Notes: generated from the letters alone by a model not told the origin. A stretch of DNA of 64,000 nt from Clostridium sp. AM33-3 (GCF_003480315.1 NZ_QUIV01000012.1:26395-90394); one strand, 5' to 3'. Positions 25,174-33,259 are shown, counted from the stretch's first letter. Translations and numbers: made by a program.

Positions 25174-26344
25174 TAACTGGGGATTAACAGACAAAGGTTT
25201 TTACAGACCGACCTACACGGTACTCCTGAACGCTTTGGAATACAAGGCGCGTGAGTTATACGGGGACGGAATCAATCTGACTGTGCGCTCCCCTCTGGGC
25301 GTGTTTTTGCGCATCCTGGCATGGATCTGGAATATCCTCTTTGCGTGCCTAGAAGATGTTTATAACAGCAGGTTTATTGATACGGCAGTGGGGACAAGCC
25401 TGTATCACCTGGGGAATTCAATCGGCATGCAGCTCCTCACAGAAGGGAAGGCAACCGGATACATCAAGGTAACAGGAACACCGGGGACAACGGTTCCGGC
25501 AGGGTTTCTGGTAGCAACCAATGGAGGATTGCAGTATACCGTTATGGATCAGGTGACAATAGGAGATTCCGGGAATGTTCTGGCACTGGTCAGAGCGGTG
25601 GAGACAGGTCCAGAGTACAACACGGCAGCAGGAACCGTGCTGGTGATCGTCAATCCCTCTTCGGTGGTGGGCATTGAATCAATTACAAACGACGCAGATA
25701 TAGCGGGAGGGAGACTGAAAGAAACGGATGCGGAGTTCAGGGAGAGATATTATCAGTCCGTAGACTATCCGGGTGGGGTAAATGCAGACGCACTTCGCGC
25801 AGCACTGCTGAATGACGTTGAGGGTGTATCATCCGCGTTTGTGTACGAGAATGACACAGATGAGTTTGACAATACATATAATCTTCCGGCGCATTCCATA
25901 GAGGCGGTGGTCTATGGTGGAGTAGATGAGACCATTGCAAAGACTATCTATGCAAAACGGTCAGGAGGAATCCAGACCGTTGGAAATGTTGCAGTGAGTG
26001 TGATGACAGCATCACAGCAGCAGCTTTCCATTCGCTTTTCGCGGCCGACAACGAAAAAGGTATGGATCAAGGTCTCAAAACTGAAGAAAGGCACAGAATA
26101 TGCCGGAGATGATGCTGTGAAACAGGCATTGATTGAGTATATTGGCAGTAACACGGATGGAGGCCTGGACATTGGACAGAATGTGGTCTACATCAAGCTC
26201 CCTGGGATTGTAACGGCGGTGTCGGGGGTGGAAGACTTTGACATTGATATCAGCACGGACGGAGAAACCTACACAAAGACAAACATCGAAGTGGGGTATC
26301 GGGAAAAGGCCATCACGGAAGAAAGCGCGGTGATCATTGTATGA
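25166..26344 (+). CDS. Baseplate J-like wedge protein, 392 aa
   Basis: The family signatures are GINLTVRSPLGVFLRIL, GTPGTTVPAGFLVAT and the central IAGGRLKETDAEFRERYY. It is the major wedge component radiating from the hub. GTG start overlapping the previous stop, and its own end overlaps the next ATG by 4 nt. Confidence 0.9.
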   Translation: MNDNWGLTDKGFYRPTYTVLLNALEYKARELYGDGINLTVRSPLGVFLRILAWIWNILFACLEDVYNSRFIDTAVGTSLYHLGNSIGMQLLTEGKATGYIKVTGTPGTTVPAGFLVATNGGLQYTVMDQVTIGDSGNVLALVRAVETGPEYNTAAGTVLVIVNPSSVVGIESITNDADIAGGRLKETDAEFRERYYQSVDYPGGVNADALRAALLNDVEGVSSAFVYENDTDEFDNTYNLPAHSIEAVVYGGVDETIAKTIYAKRSGGIQTVGNVAVSVMTASQQQLSIRFSRPTTKKVWIKVSKLKKGTEYAGDDAVKQALIEYIGSNTDGGLDIGQNVVYIKLPGIVTAVSGVEDFDIDISTDGETYTKTNIEVGYREKAITEESAVIIV

Positions 26345-27021
26345 GTTTTGCAATCAAGATGCTGGAGATGCTGACAAGCTCCTACAACCGGACGGATATG
26401 CAGCGCCTGGAAGAAAACCAGATGCCGCAGACCAACATCGGAAAGCTGTTCTCGCTTGCGGGCTGGGGATTTGATATTATCAAGGACCAGACGGAAAAGG
26501 TAAAACTGTGGGACAACATAGATGTCATGCAGGGGTCTGCGCTGACCAGGTATGGAGAGAGCTTTGGAGTGCCAAGGGGCGAGGCAAGTGATGAGATTTT
26601 GCGAATCATGATCAAGGTAAAGACCATTGCCATGCTGGCATCTGGAGATTTAGACACGATTATCCTGTCAGCAGCTACGCTGTTTGGAGTAACGGCAGCA
26701 GATGTTAAAACCGAAGAAATCTATCCGGCTAAAGTGTACCTGTACATAGATGAGGACAAGCTGGATGAGGAGCATAAAAGAGTCGCGGAAACCATAGCAG
26801 GGTTGATGAGCAGAATCAAGGCATCTGGAATCGGCATCCGGATCTTTTATCAGACCTATTTCGGTGGGGCGGAAAATCTGTACATCATGTCAATGAGATC
26901 CAATCACATCAAAATAACAGCATCACCGGACGCGACAAACAAAAAAATCAGAGTGGATGTAGGAATCAAAGTGGCTTTGCCGCGATTAGAACATCTGCAG
27001 ATTACATATGGAGCAAATTAA
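26341..27021 (+). CDS. Tail protein I-like / DUF2313 baseplate protein, 226 aa
   Basis: MLTSSYNRTDMQRLEENQMP and YGESFGVPRGEASDEILRIM are typical of YmfQ/DUF2313 proteins that follow baseplate J and link the fibres. The last 49 residues (from NLYIMSM) are repeated with changes in the 30172-30429 gene. ATGA overlap with the J gene. Confidence 0.82.
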   Translation: MSFAIKMLEMLTSSYNRTDMQRLEENQMPQTNIGKLFSLAGWGFDIIKDQTEKVKLWDNIDVMQGSALTRYGESFGVPRGEASDEILRIMIKVKTIAMLASGDLDTIILSAATLFGVTAADVKTEEIYPAKVYLYIDEDKLDEEHKRVAETIAGLMSRIKASGIGIRIFYQTYFGGAENLYIMSMRSNHIKITASPDATNKKIRVDVGIKVALPRLEHLQITYGAN

Positions 27022-27034
27022 GGAGGAGTAAATC

Positions 27035-28075
27035 ATGGCAAACGGAACAGTAGTAACGCGAAAAGGCTTACAGCTGATCGCGAAACTGGTGGCATCAGAG
27101 ACAGCACTGACCTTTACGAGAGTAGCCATTGGTACAGGAAAGGTGCCGGGAGGATATGATCCAGGCAGCATGACTGGATTAAATGAATACAAAATGGACG
27201 GGAGCATCGCATCACACAGCGCATCGGGAGATGAAGCGAGTGTTGTTATGCAGATTAGTTCCATCGGGGTAGAGACTGGCTTTACTATCACGGAGGCCGG
27301 TCTTTTTGCGACAGATCCGGACGAAGGAGAAATCTTGTATGCTTATCTGGATATGTCAGCGGATCCACAGTACATGTATCCGGAAAACAATGCAATCAGT
27401 AAGTTTATCGAGCTGACATTGGTGGTTAAGATTGGAGAGGTACAGAGTGTTACAGCGGTGATTAATCCGGGAAGCCTGATCACAGAAGAAAAATTTGAGG
27501 CAGAAAAAGCAGAGACCGTACACAAAAGCGATATTATTAATTCATTTAGTGATACGGCCGGTGATCATGAAACAGTTATGGGCACTGTACTGGGATATCA
27601 GCATGATCGCGACATTAACTGGTTAAAGGGATATGCTGTAACAAAAGAAATGATATCGAATCAGAATGTCGAATCAACGAATCTGGTACCAAGCGCATAT
27701 TTACTGTATCAGCTCAATAAAACATTGTTGCAGAAATGTGAGGATCTGCTGACCAAATATAATGCGTTAAATAGTAATATTGGCTTGAATCCAATTAAGA
27801 CATACAAAGTTCAAGATGTTAACGTTGAAACCAATACATTGCAAAAATGGATTATTAATAATTTTGTGCCTCCAGTATCAATTTTAAATATATTCAATGA
27901 TAAATCTGCTGCAATGTTCGATGAAACCGGAAACTTTAATATCATTGCGTTTGGTCCTCATTCTGATGCTATTGTTATTTTAGTTGTTAATCATTGGACG
28001 GGTCATTCGTGGATAATTGGTGGAATCGATACAGCAAATTATGGAAATTGGCAATGGTTGAAGCTTTTTTCATAA
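27035..28075 (+). CDS. Tail fibre protein, 346 aa
   Basis: The first 150 residues, starting MANGTVVTRKGLQLIAKLVA and including GFTITEAGLFATDPDEGEIL, are the conserved tail-collar/fibre N-terminal domain that docks to the baseplate. From about residue 200 the DNA becomes AT-rich and the sequence variable, ending NYGNWQWLKLFS, a typical receptor-binding tip. The boundary GCGTTAAATAGTAAT at 27764 is matched by an inverted copy at 28467. Confidence 0.85.
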   Translation: MANGTVVTRKGLQLIAKLVASETALTFTRVAIGTGKVPGGYDPGSMTGLNEYKMDGSIASHSASGDEASVVMQISSIGVETGFTITEAGLFATDPDEGEILYAYLDMSADPQYMYPENNAISKFIELTLVVKIGEVQSVTAVINPGSLITEEKFEAEKAETVHKSDIINSFSDTAGDHETVMGTVLGYQHDRDINWLKGYAVTKEMISNQNVESTNLVPSAYLLYQLNKTLLQKCEDLLTKYNALNSNIGLNPIKTYKVQDVNVETNTLQKWIINNFVPPVSILNIFNDKSAAMFDETGNFNIIAFGPHSDAIVILVVNHWTGHSWIIGGIDTANYGNWQWLKLFS

Positions 28076-28136
28076 TAAAACAATTATTATAAAACGTGAA
28101 TGGATTGACCGTTCTACAAATTAATTAAAATGTCAA

Positions 28137-28181
28137 TCATACGTCAGTGGTAAATGGGAAGAATGGAGTGACGCTGTTTAA
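28137..28181 (+). pseudogene. Remnant of a forward fibre tip
   Basis: The frame reads SYVSGKWEEWSDAV and stops, a common ending of phage fibre tips. Just upstream, in another frame, 28092-28122 reads KREWIDRSTN. No start or complete domain remains, so it is a broken cassette between the current tip and the inverted one. Confidence 0.5.
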
Positions 28182-28182
28182 A

Positions 28183-28481
28183 TTACACAGGAGAAACCGA
28201 ATATTGCAAACATAAATTGATTGTACCGGTGATAGTTCCGGCAAACACAATGCGAATTTTTCGGTCGCCAGCACGATCAGCATACAATATAGGTTCTGCT
28301 ACAGTATATTTGTATTAACTGCAACCAGTATCATCGGATATTCAGATAATTTTTTATTAGTTGGAAGATCACTAGTGTCCAAGTCGATGTATACATAATA
28401 ATCGTTAATTTGGATATTTTTAATTCTAGTAATTCGTGCAGAATATCCACCGTTTAGATATTTTAAATTACTATACAACGC
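28183..28481 (-). pseudogene. Inverted alternative fibre tip, frameshifted
   Basis: Read leftwards from the inverted repeat: TALYSNLKYLNGGYSARIT, then IDLDTSDLPTNKKLSEYPM up to a stop at 28299. The following DNA continues in another frame as TVAEPILYADRAGDRKIRI and ends QYSVSPV at 28183. The two frames together look like one C-terminal receptor-binding domain broken by one frameshift near 28310. It has no start of its own, consistent with a silent cassette. Confidence 0.6.
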
Positions 28482-28606
28482 AGTGGATGGGATGGGGGGA
28501 TGTAGGAACATCGAACATGTAAGGAACGCTTACAAATTTAAAAATGAACTCAAAATAAAAAAGATTAATCTACCAAAAAAGAACAACAAAAAGGGAGGAA
28601 AAAAGA

Positions 28607-29521
28607 ATGGCAGTAAAAACAGTACAGGCCATTATAAATGGTGTAACAACCACGCTTACATATAATACTGCATCAGGAAAGTATGAAGCTACAATCACAG
28701 CCCCGACAAAGTCCAGTTACAATGTGAATTCCGGCCATTATTATCCGGTTACCATTAAAGCTACAGATGCGGCAGGCAACACGACCACAAAGACAGATAC
28801 GGACGCTACATTGGGTGATAGCCTTAAATTAAAAGTCAAGGAAAAGAATGCTCCGGTAATCACTATCAGCAGCCCGACCGCAGGGGCTTATCTGACCAAC
28901 AACAAGCCAAGTATTGTCTGGACGGTTACCGATGCAGATTCCGGCGTTAATCCGGCTACCATCGGCATTACGATCGACAGCGGCGCCAAGGTTACCGGAG
29001 ATAGCATTGCCAAAGAAACGGTTAGCGGCGGTTATAAATGCACCTACACGCCGACTACCGCGCTGGCAGATGGCAGACACACTATCAAGATTGATGCATC
29101 TGACTACGATGGCAATGCAGCGACTCAGAAATCGGTTACCTGTACCGTGGATACCGTACCGCCGACCTTATCCATCACCGCTCCGGCAGACAAGCTGATC
29201 ACAAATAAGACTGCAATCACCGTCAAGGGTACTACCAACGATAAGACATCCAGCCCGGTTACTGTGACTGTGAAGCTCAACAGCGGAGCAGCTACTGAAG
29301 TGACTGTAGAGAATGACGGCAGTTTCAGCAAAGATCTGACTTTGGTCGTTGGCACAAATACTATCACTGTAGTTGCCAGGGATGCAGCAGGCAAGACTAC
29401 GACCGTCACCCGTACCGTGACCGTAGATCAGACCGCTCCGGTTATCAAGAGCATCACCATCAATCCGAATCCGGTAGATGCTGGCAAGACCTATATCATT
29501 AGCGTGGAGGTCACCGACTGA
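28607..29521 (+). CDS. Ig-like repeat virion protein, 304 aa
   Basis: Three bacterial Ig-like (Big/fibronectin-like) domains follow one another after about residue 80: APVITISSPTAGAYLTNNKP, VPPTLSITAPADKLITNKT and APVIKSITINPNPVDAGKTY mark their starts. The N-terminus is a shorter all-beta module. Such proteins decorate tails or heads and bind carbohydrate on cells or mucus. A strong GGGAGGAAAAAAG site precedes the ATG. Confidence 0.82.
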   Translation: MAVKTVQAIINGVTTTLTYNTASGKYEATITAPTKSSYNVNSGHYYPVTIKATDAAGNTTTKTDTDATLGDSLKLKVKEKNAPVITISSPTAGAYLTNNKPSIVWTVTDADSGVNPATIGITIDSGAKVTGDSIAKETVSGGYKCTYTPTTALADGRHTIKIDASDYDGNAATQKSVTCTVDTVPPTLSITAPADKLITNKTAITVKGTTNDKTSSPVTVTVKLNSGAATEVTVENDGSFSKDLTLVVGTNTITVVARDAAGKTTTVTRTVTVDQTAPVIKSITINPNPVDAGKTYIISVEVTD

Positions 29522-29534
29522 TAAGGAGGCTGCG

Positions 29535-29903
29535 ATGGTCAAACGAGTATTTGGCCGCGTAGATGGCCAGGAAGTGGAACTGTCCGCAGATTCAGGGGAC
29601 CGGTGGAGCGTGCCGGTCCCTTTTGATGCGGACGGGGAGTATGTGGTAGAGATTCTGGCTGAGGATGATGCGGGTAATCAGGCGTACATGGCCAAGATGC
29701 TGTTTGTGGTAAATACGGCGTTGCTCTGCGCACACGTTGAGCCGCTGCCATACTACGGCCAACTCATTGATGTGCTGCCGGATGCCGATGTACTGCCGCA
29801 AAGGGTTTACGCCGATTTTTGCGGGTGCCTGGATGCGGCGGACATCATCCCATTTGGATACTATGCGGAGCTGGTCGATCCGGCGTGCGCGGAAAGGAGA
29901 TAG
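29535..29903 (+). CDS. Ig-like tail accessory protein, 122 aa
   Basis: SVPVPFDADGEYVVEILAEDDAGNQAYMAKM is one Ig-like domain (residues 24-55 approximately). The C-terminal half with repeated aromatic and Pro-Tyr residues is unassigned. AAGGAGG lies 8 nt before the ATG. It belongs with the Ig gene upstream. Confidence 0.65.
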   Translation: MVKRVFGRVDGQEVELSADSGDRWSVPVPFDADGEYVVEILAEDDAGNQAYMAKMLFVVNTALLCAHVEPLPYYGQLIDVLPDADVLPQRVYADFCGCLDAADIIPFGYYAELVDPACAERR

Positions 29904-29905
29904 CT

Positions 29906-30172
29906 ATGCAGAGAATCAGATTTTATGTAGGCGAAAATAAGCATGTCCGGATCCGTATCCATGCACGCAACAATGAGCCGTTCGTGATCCGGAATGCAAC
30001 ATGGGAGCTCAAAAGCAGCTATGAAACAGAAGCAAGTGGAGAATGCTTTATAGATGGAACTGTTATTGATGCACAAATAGCACCGAAAAAGAGACTAGAA
30101 TATAAATTGTATATCACATATAAGGTAGCAGACGAGACTCTTATGGAATGCATTGAGGTGGTGACTGAGTAA
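29906..30172 (+). CDS. Hypothetical tail-region protein, 88 aa
   Basis: Starts MQRIRFYVGENKHVRIRI and is all-beta, like a single jelly or Ig-like domain. It begins 3 nt after the previous stop and its last base is shared with the next ATG, so the four genes 28607-30429 form one unit. No family recognised. Confidence 0.6.
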   Translation: MQRIRFYVGENKHVRIRIHARNNEPFVIRNATWELKSSYETEASGECFIDGTVIDAQIAPKKRLEYKLYITYKVADETLMECIEVVTE

Positions 30173-30429
30173 TGGTAGATAGTATATGCATTAAGTCTGT
30201 GCAAATAACGCCAAATACAGTAAATGTAGGCGGAAAAGTAAAAATTGCAGTTGAAATACCGTGTATATACCCAAAAAATCTGTACATCATGTCGATGCTG
30301 TCTAACAACATCAAAATAACAGCATTACCAGATACAACAAATAAAAAAATCAGAATGGATGCAGGCATCAATATGGCTTTGCCGCGCCTAGAACACTTGC
30401 AGATTACATATGGAGTAAATAAAAGTTAA
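30172..30429 (+). CDS. Chimeric tail-region protein, 85 aa
   Basis: The first 30 residues (SVQITPNTVNVGGKVKIAVE) resemble the last Ig-like segment of the 28607 gene (SITINPNPVDAGKTYIISVE). The last 50 residues (NLYIMSM...LPRLEHLQITYG) repeat the C-terminus of the 26341 baseplate gene with about 80 percent identity by eye. It therefore joins two modules already present in this prophage. Confidence 0.65.
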   Translation: MVDSICIKSVQITPNTVNVGGKVKIAVEIPCIYPKNLYIMSMLSNNIKITALPDTTNKKIRMDAGINMALPRLEHLQITYGVNKS

Positions 30430-30440
30430 AAAAGAAACAT

Positions 30441-30466
30441 GCCGCCATGAAAAGGCGGCTTTATTT
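30441..30466 (+). terminator. Intrinsic terminator after the tail operon
   Basis: GCCGCC (30441-30446), loop ATGAAAA, GGCGGC (30454-30459) then TTTATTT. It separates the structural operon from the lysis genes. Confidence 0.85.
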
Positions 30467-30508
30467 ATGCACCGGAGCTGTCCGTAAAACAGCAGAAAGG
30501 AAAAGAAC

Positions 30509-30712
30509 ATGAGTATCAAACACAAATCTGAAACCCCGAACATCCCTTACGGCCCGGATACCGGAGTATCGACTCCGGAACCGCGCAATGAGGTATTAAG
30601 CACCGGCCCTGATCACGAGTACCGCAAGGATAGCACGCCGGGAACAGCCGATCATGCAGAGCCGAGGCATGTGCAGGGCGGTCCCGGACACAAGGAGTGC
30701 GATCACGAGTAA
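30509..30712 (+). CDS. Hypothetical polar protein, 67 aa
   Basis: A His/Pro/Gly-rich, probably disordered protein without recognised family, preceded by GAAAGGAAAAG. It is the first gene after the tail terminator and is probably cotranscribed with the lysis block. Confidence 0.55.
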   Translation: MSIKHKSETPNIPYGPDTGVSTPEPRNEVLSTGPDHEYRKDSTPGTADHAEPRHVQGGPGHKECDHE

Positions 30713-30724
30713 AGGAGATTTATG

Positions 30725-31069
30725 ATGGTAGCACTGATATTTCAGTACATAGCCGCACATTGGATAGAATGGCTGTTTGCGGCTATCTCTGGAGCTCTAT
30801 TCGCGGCATATCGCGGTTTGTCGAAACGCTTAAAGACTGAAGTGGTAAAGAACCAGGCTATTAACGCTGCAGTACTGGCCCTGCTCCATGACCGCCTTTA
30901 CCAGGCGTGTCAGTTTTACATAAGCCGCGGATACTGTACGGTGGGAGACCGGGATAACCTGGAGTACATGTTCAAACCGTACAAAGCTCTGGGCGGCAAT
31001 GGAACTGGAGAGGAACTTTATAACAGATGTCTGGCCCTGGAATATGGGCCAGCAGAAAGAGAGGATTAA
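30725..31069 (+). CDS. Membrane-anchored lysis-region protein, 114 aa
   Basis: One N-terminal membrane helix (FQYIAAHWIEWLFAAISGAL) is followed by a soluble helical domain with YISRGYCTVGDRDNLEYMF. This resembles phage proteins found next to holins. The second of two adjacent ATG codons (30725) has the better distance to AAAGGAG. Direct lysis function is inferred from position. Confidence 0.65.
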   Translation: MVALIFQYIAAHWIEWLFAAISGALFAAYRGLSKRLKTEVVKNQAINAAVLALLHDRLYQACQFYISRGYCTVGDRDNLEYMFKPYKALGGNGTGEELYNRCLALEYGPAERED

Positions 31070-31072
31070 GAC

Positions 31073-31342
31073 ATGATGGATTTTGGTATTGCCAGTGTAG
31101 CGGCAATTACGGTGGTTTGTTATCTGGGAGGCATGGCTTGTAAGGCGTCTGCCAAGGTTAATGACGAAGTCATCCCGGTGGTATGCGGAGTGACCGGCGG
31201 CATCCTGGGCGTAGTTGGTATGTATGTGATGCCGGACTTCCCGGCAACGGATGTGATCAACGCGGCAGCGATTGGCATTGTGTCCGGTCTGGCGGCAACA
31301 GGCGTGCATCAGGTTGTAAAGCAGGCATCCAAAAGTGCGTAG
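31073..31342 (+). CDS. Phage holin, Hol44/holin_5_2-like, 89 aa
   Basis: Two or three hydrophobic segments (IASVAAITVVCYLGGMACKA, VVCGVTGGILGVVGMYV, AAIGIVSGLAATGVHQ) and the conserved MPDFPATDVINAAAIG block identify this holin type. It forms the membrane holes that let the endolysin out. It starts 3 nt after the previous gene. Confidence 0.85.
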   Translation: MMDFGIASVAAITVVCYLGGMACKASAKVNDEVIPVVCGVTGGILGVVGMYVMPDFPATDVINAAAIGIVSGLAATGVHQVVKQASKSA

Positions 31343-31389
31343 AAGGAGGTGATCCGGATATCTCCCGTAGCGGCCCGGGTTATGGCCGC
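31343..31389 (+). promoter_or_regulatory. Thirteen-base perfect anti-16S match and hairpin without a gene
   Basis: AAGGAGGTGATCC at 31343-31355 is the exact complement of the 16S rRNA 3' end. No start codon with a useful frame follows at normal spacing; the next gene has its own AGGAGG. GCGGCC (31370-31375) and GGCCGC (31384-31389) then form a hairpin. It could be a ribosome standby site or a decayed tiny gene. Confidence 0.45.
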
Positions 31390-31420
31390 ATAAACCTAAA
31401 AACAGTAGGAGGATTGATTT

Positions 31421-31903
31421 ATGGAAAAATTAAGATTTGCATCTGGTAATAGCGTAACTCTGGTACCGAACGGAATCCAGGATATGGAAGAGAGTATGAC
31501 TATCCGAATCCAGCTGGGAGAAAAGGGAATCGATGACATTGAGGCAGATCTGCAGGCTGAGGACTTGGAAAAAATCGGACTTTATGGAGAAAATGGAAAG
31601 CTGGTCCAGAACTATAACGGATATAAGTACATCAAGAGAGTATCTAAAATCTTTGACGTACCGGTAGATATCGAAAAGATTGAGGATACAGAGAAGTCAG
31701 AAGAAACTGCGGAACTGCAGGAAAATACTGAAGAAAGTGCGCAGGATGTCAGCCTGGGTACCAAGCCGGTTAAAACCTATCATAACGAGCTGGTATACGG
31801 AGACGCAGCAGAAATCGTCCTGTGCAAGTCAGATTTGCGCAAGGACGTGGAAGAGATGCAGGAAGTCCAGAACAATATTTTAGTGGCAATGCTGGAGGGG
31901 TAA
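31421..31903 (+). CDS. Hypothetical tail/lysis-region protein, 160 aa
   Basis: N-terminal part (MEKLRFASGNSVTLVPNGIQ) has a beta texture, the middle is a Glu-rich linker, and the C-terminal 30 residues are helical. Genes of this kind occur just before XkdX in Firmicute prophages, but I cannot name the family. AGGAGG precedes the ATG. Confidence 0.62.
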   Translation: MEKLRFASGNSVTLVPNGIQDMEESMTIRIQLGEKGIDDIEADLQAEDLEKIGLYGENGKLVQNYNGYKYIKRVSKIFDVPVDIEKIEDTEKSEETAELQENTEESAQDVSLGTKPVKTYHNELVYGDAAEIVLCKSDLRKDVEEMQEVQNNILVAMLEG

Positions 31904-31907
31904 GACG

Positions 31908-32069
31908 ATGGAAAATATCATGAGAGCAAAAATTGAAAAACTGTACCTGGAAGGGGAACTGACAGAAAAAGGTCTGGATAATGCCGTTAAGAAGAAATGG
32001 ATCACGGCAGCAGAAAAAGAAGAAATCATTGAAAAGAAGAAAAGTTGCACCGGTGCAACCGAAGTGTAA
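31908..32069 (+). CDS. XkdX family protein, 53 aa
   Basis: The pattern KIEKLYLEGELTEKGL, AVKKKWITAAEKEEII is the XkdX family of short phage proteins located beside fibre and lysis genes. The third copy of the 16-bp palindrome lies inside its 3' end and encodes SCTGATE. Function unknown. Confidence 0.72.
   Translation: MENIMRAKIEKLYLEGELTEKGLDNAVKKKWITAAEKEEIIEKKKSCTGATEV
32044..32059. repeat. 16-bp palindrome GTTGCACCGGTGCAAC, copy 3
   Basis: Same palindrome as at 6706 and 17209, here within the last codons of the XkdX-like gene and 22 bp upstream of the endolysin start. The GGAAAGGA extension is not conserved in this copy. Confidence 0.85.
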
Positions 32070-32081
32070 AGGGGTGATAGC

Positions 32082-32876
32082 ATGAGAGACATTACCTTAT
32101 GCCACCCACGCTTGCAGCGTATCGCCAGCGCCTGGATCAAAGCCTGTGCCACCGAAGGCATCAGCGTAGCCATCAGTGAAACCTTTCGCACCGTAGCGGA
32201 GCAGGACGCTCTTTATGCTCAGGGCCGCACAAAGCCAGGCAACATCGTGACCAACGCAAAAGGCAGCAGTTACCGGTCCCAGCACCAGTGGGGCATCGCC
32301 TTTGATTTTTACCTCAAAATGGATGTAGACGGAGATGGCAAGATCTCCGACGATGCCTACAATGACAGCAAGGGTCACTTTAAAAAGGCAGCCGAGCTGG
32401 CTAAAGCTCTGGGCCTTGCCTGGGGCGGTGACTGGAAGAGCATTGTGGACAAGCCACACCTGTACATTCCGGACTGGGGCAGCACTCCGAGCCAGCTCAT
32501 CCAGCAGTACGGCACACCGGAAAAGTTTATGGCTACCTGGGTGCCGGAGACGGTTAAGACCGGATGGCAGCAGGAGGACGGCGGTTGGCGGTTTTACTAC
32601 CGGGACGGTAGCGGAAAGTATGTGGTAAATGCCTGGTACAAAGACGGGGATCGCTGGTATTGGTTTGACGGTGCTGGAATGATGGTAAGCAACGTCTGGT
32701 ACTGCTATAAAAATAACTGGTACTACCTGGGAACAGACGGAGCAATGGTAAAAGGCCTGCAGACCATTGGAGGTAAATGGTACTATCTGGATGAGAAGGG
32801 GCACATGGCAACGGAGCCGGTGACTTTGACGCCTGATCAGGATGGTGCGTTACAGTATCCGGGACTTGCAGCATAA
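32082..32876 (+). CDS. Endolysin: M15 peptidase with cell-wall-binding repeats, 264 aa
   Basis: Residues 1-135 are a VanY-type M15 peptidase with zinc ligands in SQHQWGIAFDF (H68, D75) and KPHLYIPDW (H126). It should cut the L-Ala-D-Glu or D-Ala link of peptidoglycan. Residues 150-250 are three to four choline-binding-type repeats rich in WYY and G (GWQQEDGGWRFYYRDG, NNWYYLGTDGAMVKG). The loop DVDGDGKISDD at 81-91 looks like a calcium-binding EF loop. GGGGTGATAGC precedes the ATG. Confidence 0.9.
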   Translation: MRDITLCHPRLQRIASAWIKACATEGISVAISETFRTVAEQDALYAQGRTKPGNIVTNAKGSSYRSQHQWGIAFDFYLKMDVDGDGKISDDAYNDSKGHFKKAAELAKALGLAWGGDWKSIVDKPHLYIPDWGSTPSQLIQQYGTPEKFMATWVPETVKTGWQQEDGGWRFYYRDGSGKYVVNAWYKDGDRWYWFDGAGMMVSNVWYCYKNNWYYLGTDGAMVKGLQTIGGKWYYLDEKGHMATEPVTLTPDQDGALQYPGLAA

Positions 32877-32882
32877 AGAAAA

Positions 32883-32936
32883 AGGGACTATCGCATCTAA
32901 AGCCTATTTGACTTTGATGCGGTAGTCCTTTTTTCT
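32883..32936. terminator. Strong bidirectional terminator between endolysin and the integrase operon
   Basis: GGGACTATCGCATC and GATGCGGTAGTCC form a 13-bp stem with one mismatch around a loop of about 20 nt; TTTTTTCTTTTT follows rightwards and AAAAA precedes it, so it can serve both converging operons. Confidence 0.85.
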
Positions 32937-32938
32937 TT

Positions 32939-33259
32939 TTATAATTCTGGTTCAAAAAAATAGGATTCTTGTAAACCAGAGTTATCTTGCACATCGATCA
33001 ATACGGCAGGACGCATTCGTAGAACTAACGTACCAGGGCGATCCTGTAATTTGGGAAAGAGTTGGTCTGCGACTTTGGCAGCCATAACAGAAACGTTGTG
33101 CTGTTCCTCTGGGGAAAGGCTGATGTACTCAGCCTCCCCAGTAGAATAAATATCGGTCTTGTCAATAACAAAAGAACGGCCAGCGTTACGTGATTTGGAA
33201 TTAAGATATTGCAAGGTTAAATAGTACATGGCATAATTAATAGTTAAGGTATAAGGCAT
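32939..33259 (-). CDS. Hypothetical protein downstream of the integrase, 106 aa
   Basis: Soluble protein starting MPYTLTINYAMYYLTLQYL, no recognised family. AAAAGGAGACC lies before its start on the minus strand. It follows the integrase by 18 nt in the same direction, so the two are probably cotranscribed; excisionases are usually smaller and more basic. Confidence 0.6.
   Translation of the reverse strand: MPYTLTINYAMYYLTLQYLNSKSRNAGRSFVIDKTDIYSTGEAEYISLSPEEQHNVSVMAAKVADQLFPKLQDRPGTLVLRMRPAVLIDVQDNSGLQESYFFEPEL

Larger units (their letters stand above)
27764..28481. repeat. Inverted repeat flanking fibre tips, candidate invertible segment
   Basis: GCGTTAAATAGTAAT (27764-27778) in the fibre gene and ATTACTATACAACGC (28467-28481) downstream are inverted copies matching at 13 of 15 positions. 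Both sit where the protein changes from constant stalk (NALNSNI / TALYSNL) to variable tip. Flipping the 718 bp between them would attach the other tip to the fibre. Confidence 0.6.

Noticed and set aside
29125..29542. Leftward frames opposite the Ig-like protein
   Set aside because: Arise from the Thr/Val codon pattern of the Ig repeats; composition is implausible for a protein.
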